Shown here piece by piece: positions 16,965 to 29,271 of a stretch of 64,000 nucleotides of DNA. The position numbers and the translations under genes are program-made. The notes beneath the pieces are model-generated. The model was not told the DNA's origin. It did no database searches and was given only the letters and a program-made list of their open reading frames with translations. Origin of the DNA: Streptomyces sp. WMMB303 (GTDB lineage: Bacteria > Actinomycetota > Actinomycetes > Streptomycetales > Streptomycetaceae); the NCBI RefSeq assembly GCF_029351045.1, contig NZ_JARKIN010000001.1, forward strand, positions 2,734,001 to 2,798,000, read 5' to 3'. Position 1 is the stretch's first letter. Each line of letters opens with the position of its first letter.

Positions 16965-18283
16965 AGTTCAAGAGCGATGTCGTCGGCGTCCCGCGAGGCG
17001 GCGGTCACAGCGTTGCGCTCCACCTCCGTCATCTCGCCCGATGCGAGGGTGAGGTCATAATGCGTGCGGGGATCGAAGTCGGCGAACTGGTCGACCCGGT
17101 CGAGGACATCTGCCACGAGCTTCTTGAGGTAGAGCCGCGGCGCGATACCCACCTTGCCGCCCAGACTGCCCGCAAGAGCAGCGGCGAGATCCCGCACGTA
17201 GGTGTCATCCACGACGGCACGGATCCGGTCCTCCGCAGGGCTGTCGGCGGCGTAGACGTTCCGTACTCTGCTGCCGAGTTCTGTGAGACTTTCCAGCGAG
17301 AAGCCCGGAAGACGGAGTTGCACTGCCCTTGGGTTGTCGAACCGGGCGTCGGTGGTGAAGTCGGTCGCCAGGCGCTGCGTCAGAGGCGCGAGACGTTGGA
17401 CGCCCTGCGGCCCTTCGAAGAAGGCCGGGGTACCGGTGATGAGGAGGTACAGGCCGGGGAAGCGCCCGGAGTGGACTTCGTCGATCAGTTGTCGCAGGGC
17501 GTTGAGTGCCTTGTCCCGCGCGTCCGAGCGCATCCGTTGGAGTGTCTCGACCTCGTCGAGAACCAGCAGCAGGCCGGGGTGGCCGGAGTCCCGGAGGACC
17601 GTCAGCAGCCCCTGCAGGAACCCCAGGGCTCCGAAGTGGTCCAGATTTCCGCGGACGCCGGCCCCGCGCCGCGTTGTCGCGGCGACGTGCGGCTGCCCGC
17701 CCAGCCAGGCGAGGATGCCTTCCGCTGTCGAATCGTCGTTCCCCTCCCTGGCCGCGCGGTAGCCACGCAGCGCGGTCGCGAACATGGGGGCGGTTCGAGA
17801 GACGTCAGCCAGTCGGTCGGCAAGCAGCGCGTCTGTTGCTTGCGCCAGCTCCGACTCCTCAGAACCGGCGGCCAGGGCGTCTTCCTCCAGGGCGTAGAAC
17901 CATGCATCGATCAGTGACCTGAAGGCACTCGGTGGGAAGCTGGCGGTGGCAAGCCGCTCGGTCAGTCGGCGGTAGACCGTTTCCAACCGGTGCAGCGGGG
18001 TCTCGTTCTCGGAGATCTGTACCTCGGCCACGGCGAAGTCCCGCTGCTTGGCGCGTTCGGCGAGCCAGCGGGTGAAGAAGGTCTTGCCGGAGCCGTATTC
18101 GCCACGCACCGCTTTGAAGACCGCGGCTCCTGCCATACAGGTTTCGAGTTCGGCGTCGAGAGCCGTCTCGAAGCGGCCGAGTCCGACGGCGAGGTGACCG
18201 AGGCCGGTCTCGGGCACGGCGCCGCGGCGTAGTGCGTCGATCAGGCGGCGGCGTCGGTCGGGGCTGAGGGCATGCGGTTTCAC
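16961..18283 (-). CDS. brxD: BREX ATP-binding protein BrxD
   Basis: 440 aa, GTG start overlapping the pglZ stop by 4 bp. P-loop ATPase of the BREX/DUF2791 family: Walker A GEYGSGKT (61-68), Walker B LLLVLDE (238-244), then a sensor-like strand LYLLITGTPAFFEG. Typical length for BrxD. It probably works with PglY and PglZ in a cytoplasmic BREX complex; the ATP-dependent activity is not defined. Position between pglZ and brxHI is the canonical type 2 order. Confidence 0.92.
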   Translation of the reverse strand: MKPHALSPDRRRRLIDALRRGAVPETGLGHLAVGLGRFETALDAELETCMAGAAVFKAVRGEYGSGKTFFTRWLAERAKQRDFAVAEVQISENETPLHRLETVYRRLTERLATASFPPSAFRSLIDAWFYALEEDALAAGSEESELAQATDALLADRLADVSRTAPMFATALRGYRAAREGNDDSTAEGILAWLGGQPHVAATTRRGAGVRGNLDHFGALGFLQGLLTVLRDSGHPGLLLVLDEVETLQRMRSDARDKALNALRQLIDEVHSGRFPGLYLLITGTPAFFEGPQGVQRLAPLTQRLATDFTTDARFDNPRAVQLRLPGFSLESLTELGSRVRNVYAADSPAEDRIRAVVDDTYVRDLAAALAGSLGGKVGIAPRLYLKKLVADVLDRVDQFADFDPRTHYDLTLASGEMTEVERNAVTAASRDADDIALEL

Positions 18284-21261
18284 GACCGGGTTCCTCCCGC
18301 CTTGTCCAATCCGAACTGCCGCCTCAGCAGCGGCAGGTCGAGACGCAGGGACCGGCCGTTGTCGGTCAAGGTGAGTACCTCGGCCTGGTCGTAGTTGAGG
18401 GCACGCTGAAGTGTGGCAGCGAAGCCGGAGGCACGGGAGGTGCGCTTTCCGGCCTGTTCGGCGACGGTGGTGACCGGGAGAATGCCGTGTGCCTCGACGA
18501 GGGCGCGGAGGGCGGCCGCGATGGTGTCGAACGTCTCCTTGCGCGGCAGGGAATCGATCTGGGCCTGCATGATGGGTGAGGCGCGCAGTTCCCCGACAAG
18601 CGCCTGTGCCGGCGAGTTGTCCGGGGAAGGCGGCGTCGGTTCGGGTGTCGGTGGCTGTTCGCCGGTTCCGTCGACCACTACATCATCGAGGGACACGAGC
18701 GCGCCTTGACCATGCTCCTCCTTCCGGGGCGCGCGCCGCGCCTCCGGTCGCCTCGATGGGAGCGAGGCCGGGGCTTCGCCACCAACAGCGCCACGACGTC
18801 CGCTGCGCGGCTGGGGCGCGGGCGAGCTGCCGGGAACGCTCGCCTCCTGCAGCGACCACCAATCAGGTTGCTGAGGCCCGAGTTCCCGCCAGCCTTTGGG
18901 AAGAGTCGCACCGTACGGGGCGAACGCCAGCACCGGAATGGCAACTTCCGCCAGCGAGGCTCCGCCGTGATAGCCGGCCTGCCGGTTTCCGTAGCGGGCC
19001 GTGGTGTCCCACAGGGCGGTCACCCTGTTGCCTGCCGCGACCACACGCCGGCCCGACAGGACGATTTCGCCTTCGCCGGCCGGCTTGGTTCCGGAGCGAT
19101 GCCGCGCGGAGAGCGCGTCGGGCATCTCGGTCTTGTGCGTGTCGTGGTCGAGCACATGGCCATGGTCGGACGTGAGGACCAGCGCCCTGCCTCCGGCACG
19201 GGCAAGCGAGAGGAGTTCTTCCATGCCGAGTAGTTCATCGAGCCACCAGTGCGACATGGCACGGTCCTCGCCGAGCCGGTCGTCGATGGTGTTGATCACG
19301 ACTCCGACGTGCGCGTCCGGGTCTGCCAGTGCCTCCGTCAGCTCACTGCCGAGTGCGTGCCCGTCCTCGCCGCGCAGATCGGCCTTATGAAAGAGCTGGA
19401 CGGTGGCGCCGCCCCAGAAGCGGTGTGAGGTGAAGCGCCGGCGTTCTTCCTGCTGATCGATCTCCGTCAGTTCACCGGCGAAGAGCGAGCCCCGCGAAAC
19501 CTTGGTGAGAGTGGGCAGCGCCGCGAGCATGCCACGCCGGTGTTCCGGCTCATCAGTGTCGGTGACCGGGTCGTACTCCGCCCAGGAGCGGGCTCGCAGC
19601 TGCTCCGCCAGCCCCGCGGCGACGGCAGCACTGGCTCCGTCGAGAAGGAGGAAAAGGAGCGGCGGCCCCGCGGGCCGGGAGGGACGAGAGCGCTTGATCA
19701 CCGGAGCCAGGACCCGACGGGCGAAGTCCTCGACGGCGAGCGCGTCGCGCGGCGTTCCTCCTGCTCGTGTCTCCTCGGCCAGGACCTGAGCGAACTGTTC
19801 GTCGATGGTGTGCCGGCGCCTGCGGACGGCGGCACTCACCGAGGCCAGCGCCGCGGGCAGCTCCGGGTGGGCGTGGTCGCCGTCGCTGACCCAGCCGAGG
19901 GCGAGATCGACCCAGGCGGAGTCACGGATGTGCCGCTGGATGGCCTCGGCCGTCGTGGTGGGCTCGTCCGGCAACGGTCGGGTGAGCCAGGTGACCAGCC
20001 GTTGCGCCATCCGCAGCCGGATGAGCGAGTCACGATGGCTGGCGAGGCGGAAGAACTCGTGGCGTTCCAGCCGCTCCGTGGCCTCCGCCAGGTCCGTCAG
20101 CCGATCACTGTTCGAGGTGGATTTGGCGTCCCGGGGGACACACCGGGTCAGCGCACGCGCTACGGCGCGGTAGCGCACGTTCTGGCCCGCTTCCAGCAGA
20201 TCGCTGGCCGCTGCGGCCTCCTCGGCTCCGACTTCCCTGGTCAGCATGTCGGCCCGAGCCATCAGGGCGCGCGGATCAGGGCCGTCGGTTGCCGAGACGT
20301 CTTCGGCTGTGCGTACCGAGCGGGCTGTCATGAGGGTGCGCATGAACGCCTCGGCCTCAGCGCCGAAAGCGGCGAGGGAGTCGTCGTCGATCCGCTGGCT
20401 GCCGAACTTCAATTCCGCGCGCCCGCGTGCCCGGTCCGCACCCGCGGGGGCGGCGGGACTCCACAGCGCGGCGCAGAGCAGTCCCACGGGAACCGCATCG
20501 GTGCCGTTCCCTGCCGCGAAGAGCGCGAAGAGAGCGGTGAGCGCCTGGTGTCCGCGCATGCCCACACGGTCGGGGTCGGCCAACCACGTGGTTACGCCCT
20601 GGCTTTCCTGGTCGTGGAGTGCGGTCAGGCGCGCCCCGGCGCCGGGTGTCAGCGACCAGGCCAGCAGCGCGTGCACATCGAGGTTGTCGGGGTCCAGGCG
20701 ATGGTGGGCGACCGACAGCCGGGCCGCCGCCAGCCGGGAGAGTGCGGTGTCCCGGGAGAGCACGGTGCCGGTGATCTTCGGCCAGTCCTCCTGCCCCGCG
20801 GCGTCGATCAGCGCCTCGGCAGCCCAGCTCTCCGCCGTCAGCCGCGGGTCGAGGTCGCGGGCGCCGAAGAGGCGGCGGACAACGGCCCACGGCTCTATGG
20901 GGTGGACGCAGTTACGGTAGACGCGGGCCAGCACGCCGGGACCGAGAACAGCTTCTTCGACATCAGTGAGGACGGCCAGTACCTCGGTGTCGGCAACATC
21001 GCTGTCCTGCCAGGCATCCAGTGCGTCCAGGACAGCCAGCGGTGAGACTGCGGTCACCACACGAGCCGTCCTGCCCCGGCTGAGTACGAGGTACTCGGGG
21101 CCGTTCCAGTGCGGCTCGGCTCTCACCAGCACGATCCGGGGCTCGCCCGCTGCGAAGGAGCGGGCGTCCAGGACCTGTCGCACCGCCGCCGGGTGAGCGG
21201 CACGGGGGCTGGCCTGCCCGGCGCCGAGAGCGGCGGGGGCCGGGGCGGTACTGCTGTTCAC
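18280..21261 (-). CDS. pglZ: BREX type 2 phosphatase-fold protein PglZ
   Basis: 993 aa, GTG start overlapping pglY by 4 bp. The hallmark of all BREX systems is the PglZ alkaline-phosphatase-like domain. Here the metal-site motifs are [10 protein letters not shown] (D541) and LVLTSDHGH (D699, H700, H702). The N-terminal ~500 residues are the helical type 2 extension; residues ~790-880 form a Pro/Arg-rich linker, and the C-terminal ~110 residues look like a winged-helix/helical domain. PglZ homologues act with the methyltransferase and ATPases in host protection and phage exclusion; nuclease activity has been reported for some. Nothing in the sequence suggests inactivation. Confidence 0.93.
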   Translation of the reverse strand: MNSSTAPAPAALGAGQASPRAAHPAAVRQVLDARSFAAGEPRIVLVRAEPHWNGPEYLVLSRGRTARVVTAVSPLAVLDALDAWQDSDVADTEVLAVLTDVEEAVLGPGVLARVYRNCVHPIEPWAVVRRLFGARDLDPRLTAESWAAEALIDAAGQEDWPKITGTVLSRDTALSRLAAARLSVAHHRLDPDNLDVHALLAWSLTPGAGARLTALHDQESQGVTTWLADPDRVGMRGHQALTALFALFAAGNGTDAVPVGLLCAALWSPAAPAGADRARGRAELKFGSQRIDDDSLAAFGAEAEAFMRTLMTARSVRTAEDVSATDGPDPRALMARADMLTREVGAEEAAAASDLLEAGQNVRYRAVARALTRCVPRDAKSTSNSDRLTDLAEATERLERHEFFRLASHRDSLIRLRMAQRLVTWLTRPLPDEPTTTAEAIQRHIRDSAWVDLALGWVSDGDHAHPELPAALASVSAAVRRRRHTIDEQFAQVLAEETRAGGTPRDALAVEDFARRVLAPVIKRSRPSRPAGPPLLFLLLDGASAAVAAGLAEQLRARSWAEYDPVTDTDEPEHRRGMLAALPTLTKVSRGSLFAGELTEIDQQEERRRFTSHRFWGGATVQLFHKADLRGEDGHALGSELTEALADPDAHVGVVINTIDDRLGEDRAMSHWWLDELLGMEELLSLARAGGRALVLTSDHGHVLDHDTHKTEMPDALSARHRSGTKPAGEGEIVLSGRRVVAAGNRVTALWDTTARYGNRQAGYHGGASLAEVAIPVLAFAPYGATLPKGWRELGPQQPDWWSLQEASVPGSSPAPQPRSGRRGAVGGEAPASLPSRRPEARRAPRKEEHGQGALVSLDDVVVDGTGEQPPTPEPTPPSPDNSPAQALVGELRASPIMQAQIDSLPRKETFDTIAAALRALVEAHGILPVTTVAEQAGKRTSRASGFAATLQRALNYDQAEVLTLTDNGRSLRLDLPLLRRQFGLDKAGGTRS

Positions 21262-24200
21262 GGCTGTTCAACCACCTGCCACACGACGCGGATACGGGTC
21301 CGGGGGGCGACATCTGCCGTCTGGCTCAGCTCCGCGCCCAGCCGTCCAGCCGCATCGACGGAGTCGACCTCGAACTGACCGGCAGGCACCGGGGCGGCGC
21401 CGGAGGGGGCATCCTGTGTCTGCGCTGCCGGTGCCGGCGGAAAGCGGTTGGGTGCGGGGACGACAGCGGTACGGGAGTCCTCGGCGGACGTGCCGGAGTG
21501 GGCGGTGCCCGTTGAGGTGGGGGTCGGAGCCGGGGCTGCCGCGTTGGCCTTCCGGACGATTCTGGTGAGTTCCCTGGTCGCTTTCGCAAGCGCGGGCTTC
21601 AACTGGGCGGTGAGTTCCTCGGCGCGGGCGACACCGTGCAGGGAGTCGAGTTCCACGCGGATCTCGGTGGCGTACGGTTCCCGGGCCTCCTGGGCGAACG
21701 TGTACACCGTGTCCCACGGGGTGCCGGTCAATGCTTCGACCACATCCTTGGCGCTGGCCAGCGAGGTGCCGATGCGCTGCTGCCCGGCCCGGTCGCCGAC
21801 GTCCGCGCCGACCAGGACGTTGATCACCGCAAGTGGGTTGTGCGGGTCCGCCTCGGTCAGGTCCTTGGCGAGGGCGGCCGCTCGCCGCGCGGTCGCCAGG
21901 CGTCCCTCGTCGGAGTCGGGATCGAGACCGAGGTCCGAGGCGTGCTGTTCCAGGGCGTCGACGAGCGGCCCGGCGTGCCGGTACAGCACTCCCGCCTGCT
22001 GCCTGACGCGGTCGCTGAACTCGGCGATGATGCGGGCGCGGCGCATCTGTGAGATCGGGGCGACCGCGCACAGGTCACCGGCGCGTGCGAGGGCTTCGTG
22101 CCAGGTCTCCTCATCGGGGCGTTCCGGAGCCCGCAACTGGTAGGCCGGCTTGAGACCCGCCGGATCGATGGCGCCGACCGGCCCACCGTGATGGGTCCAC
22201 ACCCGGTCGGTGCGCTCAGCGTAGGCACACAGCACCAGGTTGGCCAGCATCGGGTCGAGACCGTGGGGAACGGGCTCGTCGATCCAGTCGAGCAGGTCGC
22301 GTACGGGGATGGGCTTGTCCTCGTACCGGGTGCCCGCCTTCTGGCCGAAGTGCTCCTCCCAGTGCCGACCCACCTGGAACCGGGCCTCGTGCATGGTCCC
22401 CAGCTTCAATCCCGCCTCTCCCGCCAACCGGGTCATCAGGGGGCGGTCCTTCGGCTTGACCTCGATGGTGTCGACGCCTTCGTCCGAGGCGGCGCGCAGG
22501 TATCCGAAGACGGTCCTGACGTCGGCGGAGCGCACCGAGAAGCCCTCGCGCTGCGGATCGAGGTCGGGGTGGGCGGGGTACTGGTGGGCGAGCACGCAGG
22601 AGGCGATGTGCCGGGCCGCGTCGTAGAGGGGTGCGTTGTACTCCAGCGTGATGGGCGTCATGTCGGGGACGGTCAGCACATGGTCTTCGCCTGCCCCCAC
22701 CTTCTCCGGGTTCTTGGGGGCGACTCCGTACGCCTGCCGCAGTGCCTCGCGCACGGTGCTGGTCAGCGAGCGGTGGTGGTTGCGCAGGGCGTCTTTGGCC
22801 CGTTCCCGGTCGTTGGGGCTCAGGTGCCCGGCGTACGACTCGAAGCGCTGGCCGTTGAGGATGAAGTCGACGATGACGAGCCGCTGGAACTTGTCGTACA
22901 TGTCCCGGGTGAAGTGCGCGGGCACCCAGGCGACGGTGCGGATCTCGTCGTGGTCGGGCTTGTTCTTGCACCGCATGATGCGATCCCGGCTCTCCGCGTC
23001 GCCGTAGACGTCGTCGAACGGCACGTCGACGATCAGGCGCCAGATGCCGGGCTGGCGGGGCGTTACCTGGTCGTCGGTGAGGGTGTTGGGGTCGGCGAGG
23101 TTCCCGAAATGGACTTCGAGGGAGCGCCGGGAGCCGCGCCACACCAGGTTGAGCTGATCATCCAACTGCCCCTCGGTGACGCCGAGTTCCTCCCACAGCA
23201 GGCGTTTGACCAGAGCGCGGCGGTTGTTCGGGTTGTTGTTGGTCTGGGCGCGGGTGATGACGGACTCGTAGTCGACGCCGATCAGCTCGAGCGTGACTCC
23301 CGCGTCGGGGCCCTCGGTGTACTTGATCTCCGGGAAGGCGTTGGCCCACTCCTTGACCTTCTTGGCGACTTCCTTCGCCTCGAATCCCCGCACCCGGGAA
23401 GTGATCACACCGTGGTTGAGCGCCGTGAGTCGCTTGACGGTGAGATTCTGGAACGCCGGCACCGACGGCACCAGGGCCGACAGCAACAGTGTGCCGATCA
23501 GCCTGTTGTCCGTGATGCAGGCTTCCACCCGCTCCCGCAGCTCGGACTCCATGGCCTCGGCGTCACGCCGGTAGGCCTCCAGATCGTTGTCCCGGATGTC
23601 GTGCTGACTCAGCAGATACGGCAGGATCTGGTTCTTGTACAGATCCTGCGCGGTCCGGAACTGTTCGCGGAGCGTCTGGGTGAAGGGGTCACTGCCGCCC
23701 CGGTAGAGCACCTCATACAGGTCACCGAGCGGCACGAGCTGCCCCAGCGGCAGGGTGTCCCGCTGGTCGTAGAGCATCTGCCCCATGAGCTTGAGCCCGG
23801 TGCGGGAGCGGGAGAGGGCTTCGGCGACCCGGACCAGGGTGTCCATGAAGGCCGGCGAGAAGGGGAAGGCGCGGCGGAACGCGGCCTCGTCGGCCGCGGT
23901 GATGTCGGTGCTGGAGCCCAGCAGTTCGTCCCAGACATCGGGCTTGACCCGCTTGATGTTGGCGAACGCCGTATCGACCCGCGCCTGCGCGTCGGGGACG
24001 TCCGTACGGGCCTTCAGCAGGCGCTCGTGGGCGATGGCGGGAAGGTCGCTGTCCGGCAGCCGGATCGTACGGAACCGGTCGTCGGCGAGCGAGAGGGTGT
24101 CCTGGATCGACACCTCGGCGGAGCCCATGACCGCTTCGTCGCCCACCAGGTCGCGCAGGTCCCGCTGGCGGGCGATGAAGGAGATGACCGGGATGGCACG

Positions 24201-25181
24201 GCGGGCGTCGCTGCCCTCCACGAAATTCGTGATCTTCGCGGCCTGCTCGGAGACGAACTGCTGGTCCCTGATGTGGTTGGCCAGCCACAGGATCAGCTCG
24301 TCGAGGAAGAGGACCAGCGCGTCGTATCCCAGCGACTTGGCGTGCGCGGCGATGATGCCGAGGCCGCGGTCGAGGGAGACGAACGCCTGCCGGTCCTCTG
24401 CCGTGTCCTGGAAGAGCCCCTTGAACCAGGTGCCGAGCGCGTCGGAGATCAGCTTCGCCCGCATCCCGCCGGGGGTGACCGGCTCACGGTGCCATTGCGG
24501 ATCCTCCTCGTTGAGCACCTCCGGATCGGTCTGCTCGGCCGCCAGCGCCGCGTCCAGCTTCTGAGTCGTCCAGAACGACGCGTCCCCCCACTTGTCCTGG
24601 ACGTCCCCTCCGGGGAGCCCGTCGATGAACGCCTCGTCCCCCATTCGCTGCCGGTGGTCGCGGATGCTCTCCAGGAGCGCGTCCGCACGGTAGACCTGCG
24701 GGATCGGGGCCTCGGGGTGCTGCCGGCGCACATGCTCGACGTACCCGCCGAGCACCTTCTGCTCCAGGGACTTGCCGTCGAGCATGTGGAAAGGCAGCAG
24801 CAAGCACCGTGTCTCCCGCACCCAGCCGTGCTCCCGCATGGCCCCGGCGAAGCCCTCCAGTCCGCGCACCCGCAGAGCGGCCTGCTCCTGGATACCGAGC
24901 AGTGCCGCCAACACCGCCATGAAATGGGACTTACCGGACCCGAAGGAGCCGTGCAGAAAGGCCGCCTTCGAGCTGCCGCTGCTCAGCGCGGACTCGATCA
25001 CGGCCAGCGCCTCGCCGAACCGGTCCACCAGCTTGTCCGTCAGGACGTACGCCTCGAGCGCCTTGTCCAGCTCGGCACCGCTGCCCAGCGCCTCCGTGAG
25101 CTTCAGGACGTAACTCTCGTGAGTCATCGTCCTGGGGATGTTGATGACCTCACGCAGCAGGGGCTGGGAGGGCTGAGCCAT
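21258..25181 (-). CDS. pglY: BREX type 2 ATPase PglY
   Basis: 1307 aa. I start at ATG 25181 (GAGGAG upstream), giving [12 protein letters not shown]; the open frame continues upstream to 25427 but overlaps the end of pglX and reads as non-coding. Walker A GSFGSGKS at 78-85, Walker B in [15 protein letters not shown] near residue 290, with an arginine-rich AAA-type core after it. The C-terminal ~110 residues are an Ala/Pro-rich linker plus a short strand-rich tail. PglY-type large ATPases replace BrxC in type 2 BREX and are needed for phage growth limitation. 211 bp separate it from pglX, so it may have its own promoter, but it is translationally coupled to pglZ. Confidence 0.92.
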   Translation of the reverse strand: MAQPSQPLLREVINIPRTMTHESYVLKLTEALGSGAELDKALEAYVLTDKLVDRFGEALAVIESALSSGSSKAAFLHGSFGSGKSHFMAVLAALLGIQEQAALRVRGLEGFAGAMREHGWVRETRCLLLPFHMLDGKSLEQKVLGGYVEHVRRQHPEAPIPQVYRADALLESIRDHRQRMGDEAFIDGLPGGDVQDKWGDASFWTTQKLDAALAAEQTDPEVLNEEDPQWHREPVTPGGMRAKLISDALGTWFKGLFQDTAEDRQAFVSLDRGLGIIAAHAKSLGYDALVLFLDELILWLANHIRDQQFVSEQAAKITNFVEGSDARRAIPVISFIARQRDLRDLVGDEAVMGSAEVSIQDTLSLADDRFRTIRLPDSDLPAIAHERLLKARTDVPDAQARVDTAFANIKRVKPDVWDELLGSSTDITAADEAAFRRAFPFSPAFMDTLVRVAEALSRSRTGLKLMGQMLYDQRDTLPLGQLVPLGDLYEVLYRGGSDPFTQTLREQFRTAQDLYKNQILPYLLSQHDIRDNDLEAYRRDAEAMESELRERVEACITDNRLIGTLLLSALVPSVPAFQNLTVKRLTALNHGVITSRVRGFEAKEVAKKVKEWANAFPEIKYTEGPDAGVTLELIGVDYESVITRAQTNNNPNNRRALVKRLLWEELGVTEGQLDDQLNLVWRGSRRSLEVHFGNLADPNTLTDDQVTPRQPGIWRLIVDVPFDDVYGDAESRDRIMRCKNKPDHDEIRTVAWVPAHFTRDMYDKFQRLVIVDFILNGQRFESYAGHLSPNDRERAKDALRNHHRSLTSTVREALRQAYGVAPKNPEKVGAGEDHVLTVPDMTPITLEYNAPLYDAARHIASCVLAHQYPAHPDLDPQREGFSVRSADVRTVFGYLRAASDEGVDTIEVKPKDRPLMTRLAGEAGLKLGTMHEARFQVGRHWEEHFGQKAGTRYEDKPIPVRDLLDWIDEPVPHGLDPMLANLVLCAYAERTDRVWTHHGGPVGAIDPAGLKPAYQLRAPERPDEETWHEALARAGDLCAVAPISQMRRARIIAEFSDRVRQQAGVLYRHAGPLVDALEQHASDLGLDPDSDEGRLATARRAAALAKDLTEADPHNPLAVINVLVGADVGDRAGQQRIGTSLASAKDVVEALTGTPWDTVYTFAQEAREPYATEIRVELDSLHGVARAEELTAQLKPALAKATRELTRIVRKANAAAPAPTPTSTGTAHSGTSAEDSRTAVVPAPNRFPPAPAAQTQDAPSGAAPVPAGQFEVDSVDAAGRLGAELSQTADVAPRTRIRVVWQVVEQP

Positions 25182-25392
25182 CACGTACTCCTCGTCTGTC
25201 CCGTATCCGGTGGTCCCATGTGCCTGCGCGGGCACCCGCCCGGACCCACGGCATGCGCACCCCGCGCGCCCACCCGTCGTCCGGTTCGGGCGAACGGGCA
25301 CCAATACCCCCGTGTCACCCGAACACCCCAGCGTAACGCGTGGAGGGCAAGGGGTTGCTGAAAGTTCCCCGACTCCCGGCGCAGGGCCGTAG

Positions 25393-28300
25393 CTACTGAC
25401 CGGCGCCGCCGGTCTCGACGTGAGCAACGTCGGCCTCGGCAGTCCGGGCGGCCTCCGGCTCCGCCGCCACGCCGGTGGGCGCCTCGGCGGCCTCCCTTAC
25501 CTGTTTCGCCCGCTTCGCCCGCTTTGGAGCGACCCGCTTCGCCGCCTTCCGCACCGGCTTCGCGGGGCGCCAGGCACGCAGCTCGTCCGTGGTGACCGCG
25601 AACGCGTGCTCCTGCTGCCACTCCGCCAGCGCCTCCTCGTACACACCCTCCTCGCCCGGGTGCCACTTCTTCACCCAGGGCAGCAGCTCCAGCAGCCCGG
25701 CCAGGTACGGGATGAAGTCCTCCCGCTCCCAGTTCCCGGAGTACTCGCGGGCCGCGATGGTCTCGGTCAGGGCGACAGCCTGCTCCTCATGATTCCAGCC
25801 GCCCCACCCCAGCACCTCGATCGCGGGGCTCAGAGTGCGGCTGTAGGAGATGAAACGCTCCTTCGGTACGTCCAGGCCACCCCGCTGCGCCCCGTAGGAG
25901 TCCCTGCGGAAATCCTTCGTCGTGTACTTCGGCGGAACGGGAGTCTCCTTGCGGATGCGCAGAGCCTCCTCGTGGTCACCCGCCGCCGTTGCGGCGTCCT
26001 CGGCCCGCTGCTTCCCCCACACCTTCTCCCACACATACCGCTTCTTCTCCAGCGCCGCCTCCTGATAGCGCAGCGCGGCGAGGAAAGGCACATGCTGGTC
26101 CTCGACCAGCTCCGGAACGACATCCGAGAGCTCCTTGCCCGGCGCGTAGAGAGCCGCGACGCCCGTGAACTCGGAGTCCGCACCCAGCTCGTCGACCAAC
26201 TCCGGAATCGAGCGGGTACGCGGGCGCTCGACGCCGTCCGACGCCGTCTCGAACCACAGCTCCCGCCGCTCCATCCGCGACAGCAGCCACTCGCGGAGCG
26301 CCGCCTGCTGCTGGCTGCCCCACCCGTCGGTGAGCCACCGCCGCTTGTACTCGGGCCGCTCGATGAGCCCGATCACCGCCGAGTTCCCCATCGCCTTGAG
26401 CCGGCGCCGCACCACTTCCTTGTACAGCTCCGGCCAGCCCTCGGGGATGTCGATGATCCTGGTGGAGTTGTGCCGCCGGAACCACTCCGTCTTGGCCTCG
26501 CCCGACTCCACCTTGCGGCCCAAGTCGATCTCGAACGCCCGCTCCCCGAGCGCCAGCCCCTCGGGCGGGAGGGCGTCCACGGGCGCGGTGAGGTCCTCAT
26601 GGAGCCCGTAGATCCCGTAGACCTCCCAGTCCAGCTCCTCCTGCACCGCGATCATCCGCGCACGGATCTGGTGCCATTCCGCTTTCGCTGAGGCGAGGGC
26701 TTCCGCCGTCGGCGGCTTCTCGGTATCACCCGCGACGGCCGCCAGGCTCACTTTTTGGAGCTGCTGCGCGAGGGAGTCGAGCTCCGTCGCGCGGGCGAGG
26801 GGGTAGGTGGCGGGGAGGGGGAATTCTTGGACGTTGGTGGCGTTGAATTGGTACCGAACCGTCCATTTCTCGGATTCCAGCCCCCGCTTGACACCGTTGC
26901 TGGGCTTGTCCTGGCACATCTGCTTGAGCCAGAAACAGGCGGTGGAGGAGTTGAGGAGACCAAGGAGTTGGAGGTGGTCTTCTTCGGTCGCCCCTTCGGG
27001 AAGCTTGATGACGGGGGCGGTGCGATTGAATACATTTCCGCCTCGATCCAGAATGAAATGATTATGGGTGGCAACCTCCGCAAAGGCGATCGTGAGTGGC
27101 GTACTCAGCTTCGACTTATAGAGTTCTTGCCATTCATACCAGGAAAGCCCCCGATTCGCCATCAAAGTACCGAATCTCTTTCGATTCCTGATGACACTCT
27201 TTCCCACACTCAAGAGTTTCTCGGCGCCGGGATCGTCGGAAATAGAAGCGACCTCGAACTCGTCACTATAAGTCCAGACGGCATCGAACACCGAAGCAGC
27301 ACAGTGATCACGGACCGAATCACCAACAATCACCTGCTGGAGGCGACCAATACCTAGCCTTCGCCCAGCTCCATTTTTTGGCAGGAGATAAAGATCATCT
27401 TCACCCGTGACCGCAGTGATCCCAACCTTACCCCTGACACCTTTTTTCAACGAGATCTTGGCATTCCTTCTTATCTCGCTGATCGTCTCCAGACCGCCGT
27501 CCGCTAGAACCCATGGATGCTGCCCAAAACAATCTTCCCGATTCAAGTTGTCCACAGAAATCCACGTACCCGCGGACTTTCCTGCTCCGTCGATACACTC
27601 CACGATCTCCCGCCATACGTAACCATTGGCGGGATCATCAGGAATCTTCGGTTCACCCTGCACGCTCCGCACTGCCCGCACCGTCTTGGCGCCAAGCTTG
27701 GCTGACCTATTGCGCCCCACTACGATGACGGTGGGAGTACCGTGCCCCGGGATATACGCCCCAGAGGAGTCAATGACCTCGACCAAGTCAACGGAGCTCT
27801 TCAGATATCCCGCCACCAACTTCTCGCCGAACTCGCGCTTCATGAACGAGTTCGAAGTGATCTGACCAACGTAGCCCGACTGAACCCTGCCGTCTCCGGT
27901 CTCGTCACGCACCGCCAGTTCGAAAAATCGCTGCATGAAGGGAACAGACAGCACATATTTGCCGTGACAGACATTCCTGTACAAACGCCGATAGGTGTCT
28001 CGGAGACCCGCGTCTGCCACTCCGATGTACGGAGGGTTTCCCACGACTACGTGGTAGCGGCCAGGCTTGAGGATGTCCAGATGGTCGGCCACGTCTTCGG
28101 TGCCGAACCAGAACTCGTAGCCGGCCTCAGCGTCGCCTCCCTCCTCGAAGAGCCGCCCCTGCTGAGACTTCAACAGGGCATCCCCAGTGGCCACATGAAG
28201 CGGCCATGTGAAGTTGCCGGCCTTCTCCAGGTTCGAGATGCCCGCCGCTTTCAACGCTGCGATGATCAGTCGAAAACGGGCAATAGCCACCGCGTACGGG

Positions 28301-29145
28301 TTGATGTCCACACCATGCACGGCATTCAGCGCACCGGCAACCCGCTTGTGCACATCGTCGCTGGGCGCCTTCCTCTCCCACTCCGCCAAGATGCGGTGAA
28401 ACGCACCCAGCAAGAAGTGGCCGGACCCGCACGTAGGATCGATCATCTTGACAACGTCGTACCCAATGTGACCCAGTGCCTTCTTCAGCGTACGGTCGAG
28501 AATGAACTCTTCGACGAATTCGGGCGTCTGGAGCAGCGCGTACTTGTCCTTGGCTTCCTCCGACAAATCCTGGTAGAGATCTCCAAGGAAACGCGTGTCC
28601 CACTCCTGGTCGCGAAAGTCATGGACGACATGAGTGCCGCCGTCCTCGCCTTCCTCATGCAAGCGCCAGAAGTCGATCAGCCGCTTCGCGCCCTCGTGTG
28701 AGAGGGGGATCTGCCACAGAGGGTTATGGCGGTCGAAGAGCATCCGGCCCGCTGGAGACTCGCCGATCTTCTCGAAGGCGGCGAGCAACCAGTCACGGTG
28801 CGTCCGCGCGGCGTCCTCGGCCATGAACTGGTCATGGCTCTCCTGCGCGTGAGTCTGGCGCATCGCGTCGGGACCCGTCAGGTACGGGGCCCGCAGCAGG
28901 AAGTTGTCCTCGCAGAACCGGACGAACACCGTGCCCAGCACCCAGGCCACAGCAGACTGAGTGACGCGCTCTCCGAGCCACTGCGGGGCAGCTGCCGAGG
29001 TCCTGCCCACCCTGAAGGCGGTTTCGTACTCAGTGAGCAAACGCTCTTTGGCCTCCGGCAGCCTCTCAAGCTGCTCCTTGAGGTCCTGCTCGACCTCGGC
29101 CACCCGCTTCTGCAAGTCCCTGAGCAGCCGCTCACGATTGATCAC
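25393..29145 (-). CDS. pglX: BREX type 2 adenine-specific DNA methyltransferase PglX
   Basis: 1250 aa from GTG 29145, chosen because GGTGGG is correctly spaced; the open frame extends 23 codons further. N6-adenine methyltransferase: SAM motif DPTCGSGHF (236-244), [16 protein letters not shown], and catalytic NPPY (370-373). A target-recognition region spans ~380-800, followed by an all-helical C-terminal domain and a Lys/Arg/Ala tail. PglX marks host DNA at a 6-bp-type site and is required for phage exclusion. Bases ~26745-27945, the recognition region, are much less G+C-rich than the rest. No homopolymeric G run of eight or more is visible, unlike the phase-variable pglX described in S. coelicolor. 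A hairpin at 29219-29250 separates it from the DUF397 gene. Confidence 0.94.
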   Translation of the reverse strand: MINRERLLRDLQKRVAEVEQDLKEQLERLPEAKERLLTEYETAFRVGRTSAAAPQWLGERVTQSAVAWVLGTVFVRFCEDNFLLRAPYLTGPDAMRQTHAQESHDQFMAEDAARTHRDWLLAAFEKIGESPAGRMLFDRHNPLWQIPLSHEGAKRLIDFWRLHEEGEDGGTHVVHDFRDQEWDTRFLGDLYQDLSEEAKDKYALLQTPEFVEEFILDRTLKKALGHIGYDVVKMIDPTCGSGHFLLGAFHRILAEWERKAPSDDVHKRVAGALNAVHGVDINPYAVAIARFRLIIAALKAAGISNLEKAGNFTWPLHVATGDALLKSQQGRLFEEGGDAEAGYEFWFGTEDVADHLDILKPGRYHVVVGNPPYIGVADAGLRDTYRRLYRNVCHGKYVLSVPFMQRFFELAVRDETGDGRVQSGYVGQITSNSFMKREFGEKLVAGYLKSSVDLVEVIDSSGAYIPGHGTPTVIVVGRNRSAKLGAKTVRAVRSVQGEPKIPDDPANGYVWREIVECIDGAGKSAGTWISVDNLNREDCFGQHPWVLADGGLETISEIRRNAKISLKKGVRGKVGITAVTGEDDLYLLPKNGAGRRLGIGRLQQVIVGDSVRDHCAASVFDAVWTYSDEFEVASISDDPGAEKLLSVGKSVIRNRKRFGTLMANRGLSWYEWQELYKSKLSTPLTIAFAEVATHNHFILDRGGNVFNRTAPVIKLPEGATEEDHLQLLGLLNSSTACFWLKQMCQDKPSNGVKRGLESEKWTVRYQFNATNVQEFPLPATYPLARATELDSLAQQLQKVSLAAVAGDTEKPPTAEALASAKAEWHQIRARMIAVQEELDWEVYGIYGLHEDLTAPVDALPPEGLALGERAFEIDLGRKVESGEAKTEWFRRHNSTRIIDIPEGWPELYKEVVRRRLKAMGNSAVIGLIERPEYKRRWLTDGWGSQQQAALREWLLSRMERRELWFETASDGVERPRTRSIPELVDELGADSEFTGVAALYAPGKELSDVVPELVEDQHVPFLAALRYQEAALEKKRYVWEKVWGKQRAEDAATAAGDHEEALRIRKETPVPPKYTTKDFRRDSYGAQRGGLDVPKERFISYSRTLSPAIEVLGWGGWNHEEQAVALTETIAAREYSGNWEREDFIPYLAGLLELLPWVKKWHPGEEGVYEEALAEWQQEHAFAVTTDELRAWRPAKPVRKAAKRVAPKRAKRAKQVREAAEAPTGVAAEPEAARTAEADVAHVETGGAGQ

Positions 29146-29218
29146 TGAGCCCACCAACAGTTGAGTTGTTCGGTCACTATGCGCGCCCCCGCACGCGAGC
29201 ATCCATTGGAACATGAGA

Positions 29219-29250
29219 CAGCCCCGTCTCTCTGCGGAGTGACGGGGCTG
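29219..29250 (-). terminator. Intrinsic-type hairpin between DUF397 gene and pglX
   Basis: Perfect 10-bp stem CAGCCCCGTC / GACGGGGCTG (29219-29228, 29241-29250) with a 12-nt loop. It lies 21 bp beyond the DUF397 stop in the minus direction and is followed there by TCTCATGTT. It should stop transcription before pglX, which then needs its own promoter; TAGTGA (complement of 29174-29179) is a weak -10 candidate. Confidence 0.7.
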
Positions 29251-29271
29251 ATACGCCGGGTAGGGGCCCGG

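Noticed and set aside
22098..25361. 1087-codon open frame on the plus strand opposite pglY
   Set aside because: Shadow of a high-G+C gene: the true frame has Walker motifs, the mirror translation is Gly/Val/Arg/His-rich low complexity with no domain.
25182..25427. Extension of pglY upstream of ATG 25181
   Set aside because: The sequence overlaps the end of pglX and encodes Pro/Arg-rich text; the ATG has a good ribosome site and matches the family start.
25393..29145. Phase-variable G tract in pglX
   Set aside because: Searched by eye because of the S. coelicolor precedent; longest G or C runs seen are 5-6.
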